From: Candidatus Planktophila sp.
Lineage (GTDB): Bacteria; Actinomycetota; Actinomycetes; Nanopelagicales; Nanopelagicaceae
Assembly (NCBI GenBank): GCA_024641555.1
Contig: JAHECV010000001.1
Coordinates: forward strand, 20,562-84,561
Length of the DNA: 64,000 bases
Direction of reading: 5' to 3'
Shown: one piece after another, positions 1 through 8,653 of the stretch
Position numbering within the stretch: the stretch's first letter is position 1
How the letters are laid out: each line of letters begins with the position of its first letter
Notes under the pieces: model-generated
The model's input: the letters and a program-made list of their open reading frames with translations, nothing else
Databases searched by the model: none
Told to the model about the DNA's origin: nothing
Made by a program: the position numbers and the translations under genes

Positions 1-125
1 CTTTGGGCATGATGCCGATGACGGGCGTGCCACTTCCATTTGTCTCATATGGTGGTTCGAGTATGTTCGCCAACATGATCGGATTTGGCCTCCTGCAGAA
101 CGTTCACGCACGACACCGCGGTTAA
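1..125 (+). CDS. rodA: RodA/FtsW-type peptidoglycan polymerase, C-terminal end only
   Basis: Partial gene entering from the left edge; the readable frame begins at base 3 and stops with TAA at 123-125. The visible 40 residues hold the conserved SEDS-family end: GMMPMTGVPLPFVSYGGSSM followed by a last hydrophobic segment and a short basic tail. SEDS proteins are multi-span membrane glycosyltransferases that polymerise lipid II. RodA (elongation) is preferred over FtsW because actinobacterial mreBCD-pbp2-rodA clusters commonly lie just upstream of rne, which follows here. The choice rests on context, since the tail alone does not separate the two. Confidence 0.8.
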   Translation, partial: LGMMPMTGVPLPFVSYGGSSMFANMIGFGLLQNVHARHRG

Positions 126-132
126 TTCCGCT

Positions 133-290
133 GTAAATCACGCTCATTTCGCGATTTACCCCGGTCTTCTGGCATACTTACGCCAACAGTTCAGCGCGGC
201 TCGCGAACCAATTCGCGACACATAGCCAGCGGCGGAATAAACAAAGTTTTTAAACGTAGTTTTTAAACAAAGTTTTTAAACAAAAAGGAT
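133..290 (+). promoter_or_regulatory. rne 5' leader with hairpin and 13-bp tandem repeats
   Basis: The gap before rne holds a perfect 7-bp inverted repeat TCGCGAA-CCAA-TTCGCGA (201-218). It also holds three near-identical tandem copies of the 13-mer AAACAAAGTTTTT (239-251, 252-264 with two changes, 265-277), with a partial fourth copy running into the ribosome binding site AAAAGG near 284-288. An earlier inverted repeat GTAAATC/GATTTAC lies at 133-139 and 153-159. A CATACT hexamer at 173-178 is a possible -10 but has no good -35. RNase E of E. coli controls its own mRNA through 5' UTR structure; a similar role here is inference. Confidence 0.45.
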
Positions 291-298
291 TTGGTGCC

Positions 299-2482
299 AT
301 GGCGATTGAGCCAAAGTCACCGCGCAAGCGTGCGGTGAAAAAAGTAAGTAAGAAGAAGGCTGCTGAACAAGAAGCAGGCGTTGAAGTAACACCTGCCGTA
401 GAGACAACTGAGACTAAATCGAAGAAGAAAGCGCCTTCGATCCCTGTTCCGATTTTTCAAGCTGCACCGGCCGAGAAAGCCCCGAAGGCTGCGGCTAAGA
501 AGAGCGTTAAAAAGATTGAAGTAGTCGATACCGAAGAGAAATCCGATTCATCATCTGCCAGCGTTGAATCTGTCGATTCCGAAGATTCCGATGCGCGTGG
601 TGGTCGAAATCGTCGTCGCCGCCGTGGTGGCCGCGGTCGTCGCAAGCCAAATTCCGAAGGCGGCGAAGGCGTTACTTCAGAAGAGCTCGAAGAGGGCTCT
701 GAAGAATCTGGCGACGAGTCAGCAGATGGTGCAACTCATCGTCGCCGTCGCCGTCGCCGCGCAACCGGCGAAGGTGTAACACCTGGTGAGATCGTTGATG
801 AAGATGGCGTAATTACAGTTGTAAAGGTGCGCGAAGTTCGCGAACGCACCGAACGTCCAACACGCGCAGATCGTAACGAACGCGGAACACGCAACCGTGG
901 TCGCGATCGTGATCGTGGCGGCCGCAGCGATAACCGTGGTGAATATCGCGAGCCTTATCGCCGTCGCGGAACAATTATTACCGATGGTGAATTCTTAGCG
1001 CGTCGTGAAAACGTCGATCGCGAGATGGTTGTTCGTCAGATTGGTGACCGTATTCAGATCGCAGTGATCGAAGATAAGGTCATGGTCGAGCATTACGTTA
1101 ACCGTAACGCCAATGTTTCATACGTCGGAAACGTTTATCTTGGTCGAGTTCAGAACGTACTTCCATCGATGGAAGCAGCGTTTGTTGATATCGGTAAAGG
1201 CCGCAACGCGGTTTTGTATGCAGGCGAAGTTAACTGGGATGCCGCAGGTATTTCAGAGACGCAACCTCGAAAAATTGAAATGGTTTTAAAGACTGGTCAA
1301 CCAGTACTTGTTCAGGTAACTAAAGATCCAATCGGCCAAAAAGGTGCGCGCTTAACAAGCCAGATCTCTCTTCCTGGTCGTTATGTTGTTTACGTTCCCG
1401 GTGGAGGAATGAGCGGTATTTCAAAGCGCCTTCCTGAATCTGAGCGCACCCGCTTAAAGGCGATCTTGAAGAATTTAATCCCAGAAGAAGCTGGAGTAAT
1501 TGTTCGCACTGCAGCGGAGGGCGTAAGCGAAGAAGAGCTTACAAATGACGTCGCTCGTCTAAAAGCGCAATGGGAAGATATTTACCAGAAATCTGAAAAT
1601 CCAAACTTCCATGCACCAGCGTTGCTGCTCTCTGAGCCAGATCTTGCAGTGCGAGTAATCCGCGATATCTTCAATGAGGATTTCCGCAAGTTAACTATTC
1701 AAGGCAATGAAGCTTGGGAAGAAATTAGTTCTTACCTAGGTTCTATTGCACCTGAGTTGGTTTCCAAGCTCGAGAAGTACACCGGTACCGGCGACCTATT
1801 TGCTGACTTCCGCGTCGAAGAGCAATTGGCAAAGGCATTTGATCGCAAGGTTTACTTGCCTTCAGGTGGCTCGTTGGTGATCGATCGCACTGAAGCGATG
1901 ATCGTGATCGATGTTAATACTGGTAAATTTATCGGTAAGGGTGGAAACCTCGAAGAGACTGTAACGAAGAACAACTTAGAAGCGGCAGAAGAAATTGCTC
2001 GCCAACTTCGCCTACGCGACCTCGGTGGAATCATCGTTATCGACTTTATTGATATGGTTCTTGAATCTAACCGCGATGCAGTTCTGCGTCGCTTAGTCGA
2101 ATGTCTGGGTCGTGATCGCACCAAGCATCAAGTCGCTGAAGTAACTTCACTTGGTTTGGTTCAAATGACCCGTAAGCGCGTTGGCCAAGGGTTAATCGAA
2201 GCCTTCTCGACAACTTGTGATTCTTGTGCCGGACGTGGAATTCATATTCATATGGAGCCAGTAAAGATGAAGGCGCCAATGCCACAAGTAAATTCACAAT
2301 CGGCAACTCATGAAGATGTTGATGAAGATCAGGCGACTGAACATGAATTCCACGAGACTTTAAATACCGATGCATCTGCCGACTCAGCTAAAGGCGCAGA
2401 TGAAGACGGGGCCGATGTCGAAACCAAGCCAGCCGGGCGACGTCGCCGTCGAGCCGCTTCCAGCGGGATTATTACCGCCTAG
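299..2482 (+). CDS. rne: Ribonuclease E/G
   Basis: Endoribonuclease of the RNase E/G family, central to mRNA decay and rRNA/tRNA processing. The 727-residue protein starts with about 230 residues of charged, low-complexity sequence (Lys/Ala/Glu, then Arg/Gly runs near residues 100-115 and 147-153) likely to bind RNA or partner proteins. An S1 domain follows (VSYVGNVYLGRVQNVLPSMEA, about 273-293), then the DNase-I-like catalytic region with metal-binding Asp538 in VIDVNTGKF and Asp582/Asp585 in DFIDM. The Zn-link CDSC is at Cys640/Cys643. A short acidic tail ends in RRRRR. The ATG follows an AAAAGG site. The next genes, rplU and rpmA, are the usual actinobacterial neighbours. Confidence 0.95.
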   Translation: MAIEPKSPRKRAVKKVSKKKAAEQEAGVEVTPAVETTETKSKKKAPSIPVPIFQAAPAEKAPKAAAKKSVKKIEVVDTEEKSDSSSASVESVDSEDSDARGGRNRRRRRGGRGRRKPNSEGGEGVTSEELEEGSEESGDESADGATHRRRRRRRATGEGVTPGEIVDEDGVITVVKVREVRERTERPTRADRNERGTRNRGRDRDRGGRSDNRGEYREPYRRRGTIITDGEFLARRENVDREMVVRQIGDRIQIAVIEDKVMVEHYVNRNANVSYVGNVYLGRVQNVLPSMEAAFVDIGKGRNAVLYAGEVNWDAAGISETQPRKIEMVLKTGQPVLVQVTKDPIGQKGARLTSQISLPGRYVVYVPGGGMSGISKRLPESERTRLKAILKNLIPEEAGVIVRTAAEGVSEEELTNDVARLKAQWEDIYQKSENPNFHAPALLLSEPDLAVRVIRDIFNEDFRKLTIQGNEAWEEISSYLGSIAPELVSKLEKYTGTGDLFADFRVEEQLAKAFDRKVYLPSGGSLVIDRTEAMIVIDVNTGKFIGKGGNLEETVTKNNLEAAEEIARQLRLRDLGGIIVIDFIDMVLESNRDAVLRRLVECLGRDRTKHQVAEVTSLGLVQMTRKRVGQGLIEAFSTTCDSCAGRGIHIHMEPVKMKAPMPQVNSQSATHEDVDEDQATEHEFHETLNTDASADSAKGADEDGADVETKPAGRRRRRAASSGIITA

Positions 2483-2494
2483 AAAACCCTCAAT

Positions 2495-2524
2495 TTGACC
2501 CTAGGGGTGCGAAATCCGTACCCT
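2495..2524 (+). promoter_or_regulatory. Promoter of rplU-rpmA
   Basis: A -35 TTGACC (2495-2500) and a -10 TACCCT (2519-2524) are separated by 18 bp in the gap after rne. Transcription would start near 2531, exactly where the first stem of the predicted rplU leader begins. No experimental support is available. Confidence 0.55.
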
Positions 2525-2530
2525 TAGCCT

Positions 2531-2589
2531 CTGCTCGAAGGACGCCCAACTGGGGGTTCATGAGCGTGAAATGAACTGGAGCAAGAATC
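2531..2589 (+). ncRNA. Candidate L21 (rplU) autoregulatory leader RNA
   Basis: The predicted 59-nt leader can fold into a three-way junction. An outer stem TGCTC (2532-2536) with GAGCA (2579-2583) closes two inner hairpins: CCC-AACT-GGG (2545-2554) and GTTCAT (2556-2561) with ATGAAC (2571-2576). The outer stem includes the only Shine-Dalgarno-like bases (TGGAGC, 2577-2582), so folding would hide the ribosome binding site of rplU. This is the expected form for ribosomal-protein feedback. The pairing was read by eye; I do not recognise the motif as a known family. Confidence 0.4.
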
Positions 2590-2904
2590 GTGTACGCAAT
2601 CGTTAAAGCTGGCGGACGCCAGGAGAAAGTCACCGTTGGTGAAACCATCACTGTCGATCGCATCGACCAGGCTGCTGGTGCAACCGTATCTTTCCCTGCG
2701 CTCCTTGTTGTAGACGGTGCAAGCGTTACAGCTGATCCAAAAGTTCTTAGTGGTGTAAAAGTTACCGGCGAAGTGATTGACGAAGTAAAGGGTCCAAAGA
2801 TCGACATCCTTCGTTACATGAACAAGACTGGTTACCGCCGTCGTCAAGGTTTCCGTGCACAGCAAACTCGAGTCAAGATCACCGCAATCAGCGGCGTGAA
2901 ATAA
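2590..2904 (+). CDS. rplU: 50S ribosomal protein L21
   Basis: L21 is a 23S rRNA-binding protein of the large subunit. The 104 residues start [14 protein letters not shown] and end with the conserved basic stretch [17 protein letters not shown], typical in length and sequence. The start is GTG at 2590, with a TGGAGC site seven bases upstream. It is the first gene of an rplU-rpmA pair; rpmA starts 13 bp downstream. Expression is probably set by the promoter at 2495-2524 and the foldable leader between promoter and start. Confidence 0.97.
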   Translation: MYAIVKAGGRQEKVTVGETITVDRIDQAAGATVSFPALLVVDGASVTADPKVLSGVKVTGEVIDEVKGPKIDILRYMNKTGYRRRQGFRAQQTRVKITAISGVK

Positions 2905-2916
2905 GGGGCGTAAACA

Positions 2917-3174
2917 ATGGCAAGTAAGAAGGGTGTCTCCTCGACACGTAACGGTCGCGATTCAAATGCGCAATACCTTGGTATCAAGCGCTTTGGCGGA
3001 CAAGAAGTAAATGCTGGCGAAATTTTGGTACGTCAACGCGGAACATACTTCCACCCAGGAAAGAATGTTGGTCGCGGCAAGGATGACACTCTCTTTGCAC
3101 TAGCTGCAGGCGCAGTTGAATTCGGTCGCGCTCGCGGTCGTCGTGTAGTGAACGTGGTTGCCCCGGTCGCTTAA
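2917..3174 (+). CDS. rpmA: 50S ribosomal protein L27
   Basis: L27 sits near the peptidyl transferase centre of the large subunit. The 85 residues include the family signature ([19 protein letters not shown] at the N-terminus and the [22 protein letters not shown] core). There is no N-terminal cleavage extension of the Firmicutes type. It begins 13 bp after rplU with GGGGCG as a weak ribosome binding site, so the two are cotranscribed. A strong intrinsic terminator follows 17 bp after the stop. Confidence 0.97.
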   Translation: MASKKGVSSTRNGRDSNAQYLGIKRFGGQEVNAGEILVRQRGTYFHPGKNVGRGKDDTLFALAAGAVEFGRARGRRVVNVVAPVA

Positions 3175-3190
3175 TTTAGGTTTCTCAAAG

Positions 3191-3222
3191 AGAGCGAGCC
3201 GCGTTCGTGGCTCGCTCTTTTT
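3191..3222 (+). terminator. Intrinsic terminator after rpmA
   Basis: A perfect 10-bp stem AGAGCGAGCC (3191-3200) with GGCTCGCTCT (3209-3218), an 8-nt loop and a T-rich tail directly after. It ends the rplU-rpmA transcript and separates it from obgE. Confidence 0.92.
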
Positions 3223-3281
3223 ATTTCAATTTGAACAATTACAACAACTGCAATTACTACAACCGAAAGGAGCGTTAAGAA

Positions 3282-4772
3282 ATGACAACATTCGTTGATC
3301 GCGTAACGCTCTATGCCACTGCCGGAAAAGGTGGCGACGGATGCGTCTCGGTTAAACGCGAAAAATTTAAACCACTAGGCGGACCTGATGGTGGAAACGG
3401 TGGTCGTGGTGGAGACATCATCCTCGTTGTTGATTCCAGTGTTACAACACTTCTAGATTTTCACCATTCGCCACATCGCAAAGCAACATCTGGATCGCAA
3501 GGTTATGGCGATCGTAAAGATGGCACCTATGGCCAGGATTTAATCCTTCCTGTACCTAATGGCACAGTTGTATTTGACGAAAAAGGAAACCAACTCGCAG
3601 ATCTAATTGGTGTCGGAACAACGTTCCTTGCTGCACAAGGTGGGCACGGTGGCCTTGGGAACTTAGCGCTCTCATCATCAAAACGTCGTGCGCCAGGTTT
3701 TGCGCTGCTGGGCGAACCGGGTGAAGAACGCACGCTTTATTTAGAGCTCAAGTCTGTCGCCGATATCGCACTCGTTGGTTATCCAAGCGCTGGAAAATCT
3801 TCACTAATTGCAGCAATTTCGGCGGCGCGTCCAAAGATTGCTGACTATCCGTTTACAACTTTGGTTCCAAACTTGGGTGTTGTTCAAGCAGGAGATACCC
3901 GTTTCACTGTTGCCGATGTTCCAGGGCTTATCCCAGGTGCATCTCAAGGTAAAGGTCTGGGACTTGAATTCTTACGTCACGTAGAACGCTGCGTTGCGCT
4001 GGTTCATGTGCTTGATTGTGGAACTTTGGAAACAGACCGCAATCCAGTTACTGATCTAGAGATAATTGAATCAGAACTTGCTCAGTACGGTGGTCTCGAA
4101 GATCGAGTACGAATCGTTGCCTTAAATAAAATTGACTTACCTGATGGCCAGGCAATGGCCGATATGGTCGCGCAGACTTTGCGCGATAAGGGATACGAGG
4201 TTTACCCAATATCTGCAGCTAGTCGCGCTGGTTTAACTGAACTGCTTTACGCAATGGCACGACTTGTGCAGAAAGCGCGCGCTGAAGCAGCGACTGAAGA
4301 ACGTACCCGCATTATTTTGCGCCCAACCGCTGTAGATGATTCTGGATTTACGGTTCAGGCAAATGCTGATGGTTCATTTAGCGTTCGTGGACAGAAAGTT
4401 GTTCGCTGGGTTCGCCAAACTAACTTTAAGAACGCTGAAGCAATTGGTTACCTTGCAGATCGCCTGGCACAACTTGGAGTTGAAAAAGAGTTGTTTAAGA
4501 AAGGCGCTGTCGCTGGAAGTGAAGTTCGCATCGGTTCGGGAGATAACGAAGTAGTCTTCGAATGGGAGCCAACTATCGAAGCTGGCGCCGAACAATTGGC
4601 CGGCCACCTACATCGCCGCGGCGAAGACTCCCGCTTAGAAGGTTCATGGGTTGCAGAAGAACGTGTTGTCGATCAACTAAGTGATGAAGAAATTGCGCAA
4701 CAATGGGAGTACAACGTGGAGGACCCACATACTCCACGCTTAACGGACCCAACACCAGCAGAGGACAAGTAG
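3282..4772 (+). CDS. obgE: GTPase ObgE/CgtA
   Basis: Essential ribosome-associated GTPase acting in 50S maturation and stress signalling. The 496-residue protein has the Gly-rich Obg fold (about 1-158), then the GTPase domain with the P-loop GYPSAGKSS (166-174), switch region [13 protein letters not shown], the G3 motif DVPGLIPGA and G4 NKID. A C-terminal OCT domain follows (about 345-430) plus an acidic tail, as in other actinobacteria. The ATG lies behind a good GAAAGGAG site (3265-3272). Its TAG stop touches the proB ATG with no gap, so obgE and proB are translationally linked. Confidence 0.96.
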   Translation: MTTFVDRVTLYATAGKGGDGCVSVKREKFKPLGGPDGGNGGRGGDIILVVDSSVTTLLDFHHSPHRKATSGSQGYGDRKDGTYGQDLILPVPNGTVVFDEKGNQLADLIGVGTTFLAAQGGHGGLGNLALSSSKRRAPGFALLGEPGEERTLYLELKSVADIALVGYPSAGKSSLIAAISAARPKIADYPFTTLVPNLGVVQAGDTRFTVADVPGLIPGASQGKGLGLEFLRHVERCVALVHVLDCGTLETDRNPVTDLEIIESELAQYGGLEDRVRIVALNKIDLPDGQAMADMVAQTLRDKGYEVYPISAASRAGLTELLYAMARLVQKARAEAATEERTRIILRPTAVDDSGFTVQANADGSFSVRGQKVVRWVRQTNFKNAEAIGYLADRLAQLGVEKELFKKGAVAGSEVRIGSGDNEVVFEWEPTIEAGAEQLAGHLHRRGEDSRLEGSWVAEERVVDQLSDEEIAQQWEYNVEDPHTPRLTDPTPAEDK

Positions 4773-5888
4773 ATGAGCCGCAGCGCAGTAACTAGTGCTA
4801 AACGCGTCGTCATTAAGATTGGTTCATCGTCGCTGACTGGCACTGCAGGCTCTGCTTTAGATAGCGTCGCAGTTTCTAAAATTGTTGTTTTAGTTGCGCA
4901 GCTTCGCAGTCGTGGTTCAGAAGTTGTTCTGGTTTCCTCAGGCGCAATCGCCGCCGGTTTAGCTCCTCTTGGCCTGACTTCGCGACCAAAGGATTTACCA
5001 ACTCAGCAGGCTGCGGCATCCGTCGGTCAAGGCTTGCTTATCGCAAAATACAACGAGAACTTTTCGCGCCATAACTTGATCTCATCTCAGGTACTTTTAA
5101 CAACCGAAGATGTGGTTCGACGCTCGCATTATCAGAATGCGCAGCAGACTCTAAATAAGTTGCTTTCACTTGGTGTAGTCCCAATTATCAACGAGAACGA
5201 CTCCGTTGGTACACAAGAGATTCGCTTTGGCGATAACGATCGCTTAGCAGCGCTCGTCGCGCTGCTCATTGGCGCTGATTTACTAGTATTAGTTTCAGAT
5301 GTCGATGCGCTCTATGATGCGCCACCTTCGCAAACTGGTGCTAAAGCTATTTCATTTGTAGACCACATCGCTGATATTGAAAAAATAGAAGTTGGTGGTG
5401 TTGGTTCTTCTGGAGTTGGCAGTGGGGGAATGGTTACCAAAATTGAAGCCGCACGTATCTCAACCGGCGCCGGAACTCCAATGTTGTTGACTTCGCTTTC
5501 CAAGGCCGAATCTGCACTTTCCGGAGATGAGACCGGAACGTTTTTTGCCGCACACGGAACACGTTCAACTTCTCGTCTACTTTGGCTGGCCCATGCGGCA
5601 ACGCCACGGGGACGTTTGATTCTTGACGCCGGCGCAGTTGTAGCAATTTTAGAGAGAGGCGTATCTCTTTTACCTGCTGGAGTTACCGCGGTAGAAGGTG
5701 AATTCATCGCCGGAGATACCGTCGAACTAGTTAGCGCAGATAAGAAAGTAATAGCCCGCGGCTTAGTGGCATTTGATTCCCATGAGATCCCGCAAATGTT
5801 GGGGCGCTCCACTAAAGAATTAGCGGTGAAGCTAGGCGCAGAATATGAGCGCGAGTTGGTTCACCGCGATGATTTGGTTCTTATTTAA
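4773..5888 (+). CDS. proB: Glutamate 5-kinase
   Basis: Phosphorylates glutamate to gamma-glutamyl phosphate, the first step of proline synthesis. The 371 residues show the amino-acid kinase N-terminus VVIKIGSSSL (12-21), VSSGAIAAG, the substrate loop INENDSVGTQEIRFGDND, and a C-terminal PUA domain (about 278-360), the usual two-domain ProB. The start codon abuts the obgE stop. The 3' end overlaps by 8 bp the 3' end of the reverse-strand serine hydrolase, which separates proB from proA. Confidence 0.96.
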   Translation: MSRSAVTSAKRVVIKIGSSSLTGTAGSALDSVAVSKIVVLVAQLRSRGSEVVLVSSGAIAAGLAPLGLTSRPKDLPTQQAAASVGQGLLIAKYNENFSRHNLISSQVLLTTEDVVRRSHYQNAQQTLNKLLSLGVVPIINENDSVGTQEIRFGDNDRLAALVALLIGADLLVLVSDVDALYDAPPSQTGAKAISFVDHIADIEKIEVGGVGSSGVGSGGMVTKIEAARISTGAGTPMLLTSLSKAESALSGDETGTFFAAHGTRSTSRLLWLAHAATPRGRLILDAGAVVAILERGVSLLPAGVTAVEGEFIAGDTVELVSADKKVIARGLVAFDSHEIPQMLGRSTKELAVKLGAEYERELVHRDDLVLI

Positions 5889-7023
5889 TATTTTTTTCGG
5901 CAATTTGCTTAAGTACTGCAGCGATTTTTGTGCTGATTCCGTCAGCGCTAGTTGGCATATCACTAAGTTTTACAATTAGCGTGTTATACGTACTGTCCAT
6001 ATAAATGTACTGCCCATGCAAGCCCAGCATCAGATTAATATCTGAAAAGGGATGCCACATCTGCGCGCCATAACCCCAACCGTAGTCGAGTGTTACTGAT
6101 GGAGTGCTTAAGCGTTTTAACCAATCGGCGCTAACAATCCTTTTATCTTTATCTAAGAGCGCCTGCCCGACGCGGGCATAGTCGCGCGCAGCGGCATTAA
6201 AGCAGCAGAAGGCTTTTTCATGTCCACCGACTTTATCTACATTCCAAGTTGCGTTGTATTTGGCGCCTACTTGTTTCCATACTCGTTCACTGAACACATC
6301 GGCTAATTTTGCGCCAGTTATTTTCTGAATAATCAGTCCGAGTAATTGGGTATTTACACTTCGATACTCAGGAAAGGTGCCCGGCTCTTCGCGCATTTTG
6401 CGATTATTTTTAATGAAAAAGTTGGTGTCGGTTGTTCCATACATCTGAGCGATTGCCACACCCCAGCCCGCTGGACCCGTCGGGTAATTATCAGAAACGC
6501 CGATACCAGAGTTCATATCCAAAAGATCTTTGATAGTTACTTTATCGAAGGAACTATTCGCTTTGAACTCTGGCAAAATCTTTACAAATGTATCGCTTTC
6601 TTGGATTTTACCTTCGGCAATTAACTGGCCAATGACAAGCGAAGTCATGGTTTTGGCAACAGAATATGAAGGCAAAATCGTTGATTCCGAATTGCCGTTT
6701 AAATACTTTTCATAGGTAATTTTTCCATCGCGAATTACAAGAAAGGCATTTGTTTGAGTCATTGTTAGAAAATCATCAAATGAAATAACTTTCCCATCCC
6801 AATTGACGCTCTCTATCGTCTCTGGGTTGCCGAGCTGCCATTGCGCGCCAGCAGCGGCCTGAATGATGTGAAAGGGCATTAGATCCGGAGTTTTAGATGC
6901 GGGGGCTAAGCCCAACTTGATGGTTGCTATCGGCTCTGGGTAGCGAATCACTTTGGTGAAACCAAATAGCGCTAAATAAATAGCTAGAAAGGAGATCAAG
7001 ACTCTTCGAATTAATTTCACCAC
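5881..7023 (-). CDS. Serine hydrolase, beta-lactamase class C / NylB-like family
   Basis: A 380-residue member of the PF00144 family (penicillin-binding protein-like esterases, amidases and class C beta-lactamases). It has one N-terminal membrane segment or signal anchor (about 7-24), so the catalytic domain is probably outside the cell. The SxxK nucleophile motif is Ser121-Val-Ala-Lys124, and the second motif reads Tyr220-Arg-Ser rather than Tyr-x-Asn, as in 6-aminohexanoate-oligomer hydrolases (NylB). A HGQYIYMD segment lies near the C-terminus. The start is GTG at 7023. It is the only gene on this strand in the first 11 kb and splits the proB/proA pair. Substrate is unknown; true beta-lactamase activity should not be assumed. 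Confidence 0.8.
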   Translation of the reverse strand: MVKLIRRVLISFLAIYLALFGFTKVIRYPEPIATIKLGLAPASKTPDLMPFHIIQAAAGAQWQLGNPETIESVNWDGKVISFDDFLTMTQTNAFLVIRDGKITYEKYLNGNSESTILPSYSVAKTMTSLVIGQLIAEGKIQESDTFVKILPEFKANSSFDKVTIKDLLDMNSGIGVSDNYPTGPAGWGVAIAQMYGTTDTNFFIKNNRKMREEPGTFPEYRSVNTQLLGLIIQKITGAKLADVFSERVWKQVGAKYNATWNVDKVGGHEKAFCCFNAAARDYARVGQALLDKDKRIVSADWLKRLSTPSVTLDYGWGYGAQMWHPFSDINLMLGLHGQYIYMDSTYNTLIVKLSDMPTSADGISTKIAAVLKQIAEKNIK

Positions 7024-7043
7024 GGTATCAGGGTAACTCCCGC

Positions 7044-7049
7044 TAGGCT
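7044..7049 (+). promoter_or_regulatory. -10 element of a leaderless proA transcript
   Basis: TAGGCT lies 7 nt before the proA ATG and there is no Shine-Dalgarno sequence, the same geometry as at ilvD, thyX and proS in this window. No convincing -35 is visible. Confidence 0.4.
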
Positions 7050-7056
7050 TATTCCC

Positions 7057-8325
7057 ATGGATGCAGTTGAAATTGTTTCGGGGTTAGCCCTTAAAGCACG
7101 AACCGCTGCCCGCACACTTTCTACCGCTACTGGCGCTGAGCGAAAAGCTGCCTTGCTTGCCATCGCAGATGCCATCGAAACTAGAAGTGCGGAAATTCTA
7201 AAAGCTAACGCTGAAGATATTGCACGAGCAAAAGCCGAGAATATGCATCCACAGATGCAAGATCGTTTACTTCTGACTGAATCTCGCGTTGCAGGTATGG
7301 CTAACGGCGCACGTTTGGTTGCCGACCTGCCTGATCCGCTTGGACAGGTCTTGCGTCAATCAACTCTGCCAAATGGTTTAAATCTTAAGCAGATCTCTGT
7401 TCCATTCGGTGTAATCGGCATGGTTTACGAAGCGCGACCAAATGTCACAGTCGATGCGGCGGTTATCTTGTTGATGTCCGGTAACGCTGCGCTTTTGCGG
7501 GGATCTTCAACTGCAGCGGCGAGCAATCAAGTTCTTGTCACAGTAATACGTGACGCTCTTGCCACAACTGAGATTTCTCCTGAGGTCATCCAATTGGTTC
7601 CATCGAATGATCGTGCAACCGTAAAAGCTCTACTTAATGCGCGCGGCAAAGTAGATCTGGTTATCCCTCGCGGCAGCGCAGCGCTGATTCGTATGGTTGT
7701 AGATGAATCCACGGTGCCAACAATCGAGACCGGCGCGGGAGTGTGTCATGTTTACGTTGATGAATTTGCAGATATCGAAAAAGCGTTGCCGATTGTAATT
7801 AACTCTAAAACCCACCGTCCAAGCGTTTGCAACGCTGCTGAAACCCTTTTGGTTCACCGTGCAATCGCGCCAACATTCTTACCGATGGCCCTCAAGGCGT
7901 TATCTGAGGCTGGTGTTACTTTGCATGGCGATGCCACAACTCAAAAAGTTGCTGAAAAATTTGGGATCGCATCAACACCTGCAACTGAAGAAAACTGGTG
8001 TACCGAATACGGAATTCTCGAGATGAATGTTGGCGTGGTCGACTCAGTTGATGCTGCAGCAGATCACATCGCTAAGTACGGAACCAATCACACCGAAGCG
8101 ATCGTCACAGAGAAGAAAGAGAATGCGGACCGATTTATCGCTCTAGCTGATTGCGCAGCGGTAATGGTTAACACCTCAACTCGATTTACCGATGGCGAAC
8201 AAATGGGATTTGGCGCTGAAATCGGTATCTCAAATCAGAAATTGCACGCACGTGGCCCAATGGGCTTAGAAGCGATGACGACCACCACATGGATCGTCAC
8301 CGGCGATGGGCAAATTCGCTCGTAA
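7057..8325 (+). CDS. proA: Gamma-glutamyl phosphate reductase
   Basis: NADPH-dependent reduction of gamma-glutamyl phosphate to glutamate semialdehyde, the second proline step after ProB. The 422-residue aldehyde-dehydrogenase-fold protein carries the catalytic cysteine Cys258 in HRPSVCNAAETLL and the family signature near VYEARPNVTVDA. Length is typical. The gene is detached from proB by the serine hydrolase on the other strand, so it needs its own promoter; a TAGGCT hexamer 7 nt before the ATG suggests a leaderless message. Confidence 0.96.
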   Translation: MDAVEIVSGLALKARTAARTLSTATGAERKAALLAIADAIETRSAEILKANAEDIARAKAENMHPQMQDRLLLTESRVAGMANGARLVADLPDPLGQVLRQSTLPNGLNLKQISVPFGVIGMVYEARPNVTVDAAVILLMSGNAALLRGSSTAAASNQVLVTVIRDALATTEISPEVIQLVPSNDRATVKALLNARGKVDLVIPRGSAALIRMVVDESTVPTIETGAGVCHVYVDEFADIEKALPIVINSKTHRPSVCNAAETLLVHRAIAPTFLPMALKALSEAGVTLHGDATTQKVAEKFGIASTPATEENWCTEYGILEMNVGVVDSVDAAADHIAKYGTNHTEAIVTEKKENADRFIALADCAAVMVNTSTRFTDGEQMGFGAEIGISNQKLHARGPMGLEAMTTTTWIVTGDGQIRS

Positions 8326-8353
8326 CGCGCTTTCTCATTAAACTTCGATCACT

Positions 8354-8653
8354 ATGAGCAGCCTTTCCCGTGATGATGTCGCAAAGTTGGCAAATTTAGC
8401 CCGCATCGAGATGACTGAAGATGAACTCGTAAATCTGGCATCACAATTTGGCAGCATTCTCGACGCGGTTGCGCGAGTACAGGAATTAAACCTCGAAGGC
8501 GTAAAGGCTACTTCTCATCCGCAGCCCATTGAAAATATTTTCCGCGAAGATCAAGTTCTTCCAAGCCTTACACCAGAACAAGCTTTATCTGGTGCACCAG
8601 CGCAAGAAGATCAGCGCTTTCGCGTCCCACAAATTCTTGGTGAAGCAGAATGA
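8354..8653 (+). CDS. gatC: Asp-tRNA(Asn)/Glu-tRNA(Gln) amidotransferase subunit C
   Basis: Small stabilising subunit of the GatCAB amidotransferase that makes Gln-tRNA(Gln) and/or Asn-tRNA(Asn). The 99 residues start [25 protein letters not shown] and end with FRVPQILGE, the standard GatC ends. No Shine-Dalgarno is visible upstream; a TAAACT hexamer with an 18-bp-distant TTCGCT lies just before the start, so the message may have almost no leader. Its TGA overlaps the gatA ATG by 4 bp. Confidence 0.94.
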   Translation: MSSLSRDDVAKLANLARIEMTEDELVNLASQFGSILDAVARVQELNLEGVKATSHPQPIENIFREDQVLPSLTPEQALSGAPAQEDQRFRVPQILGEAE

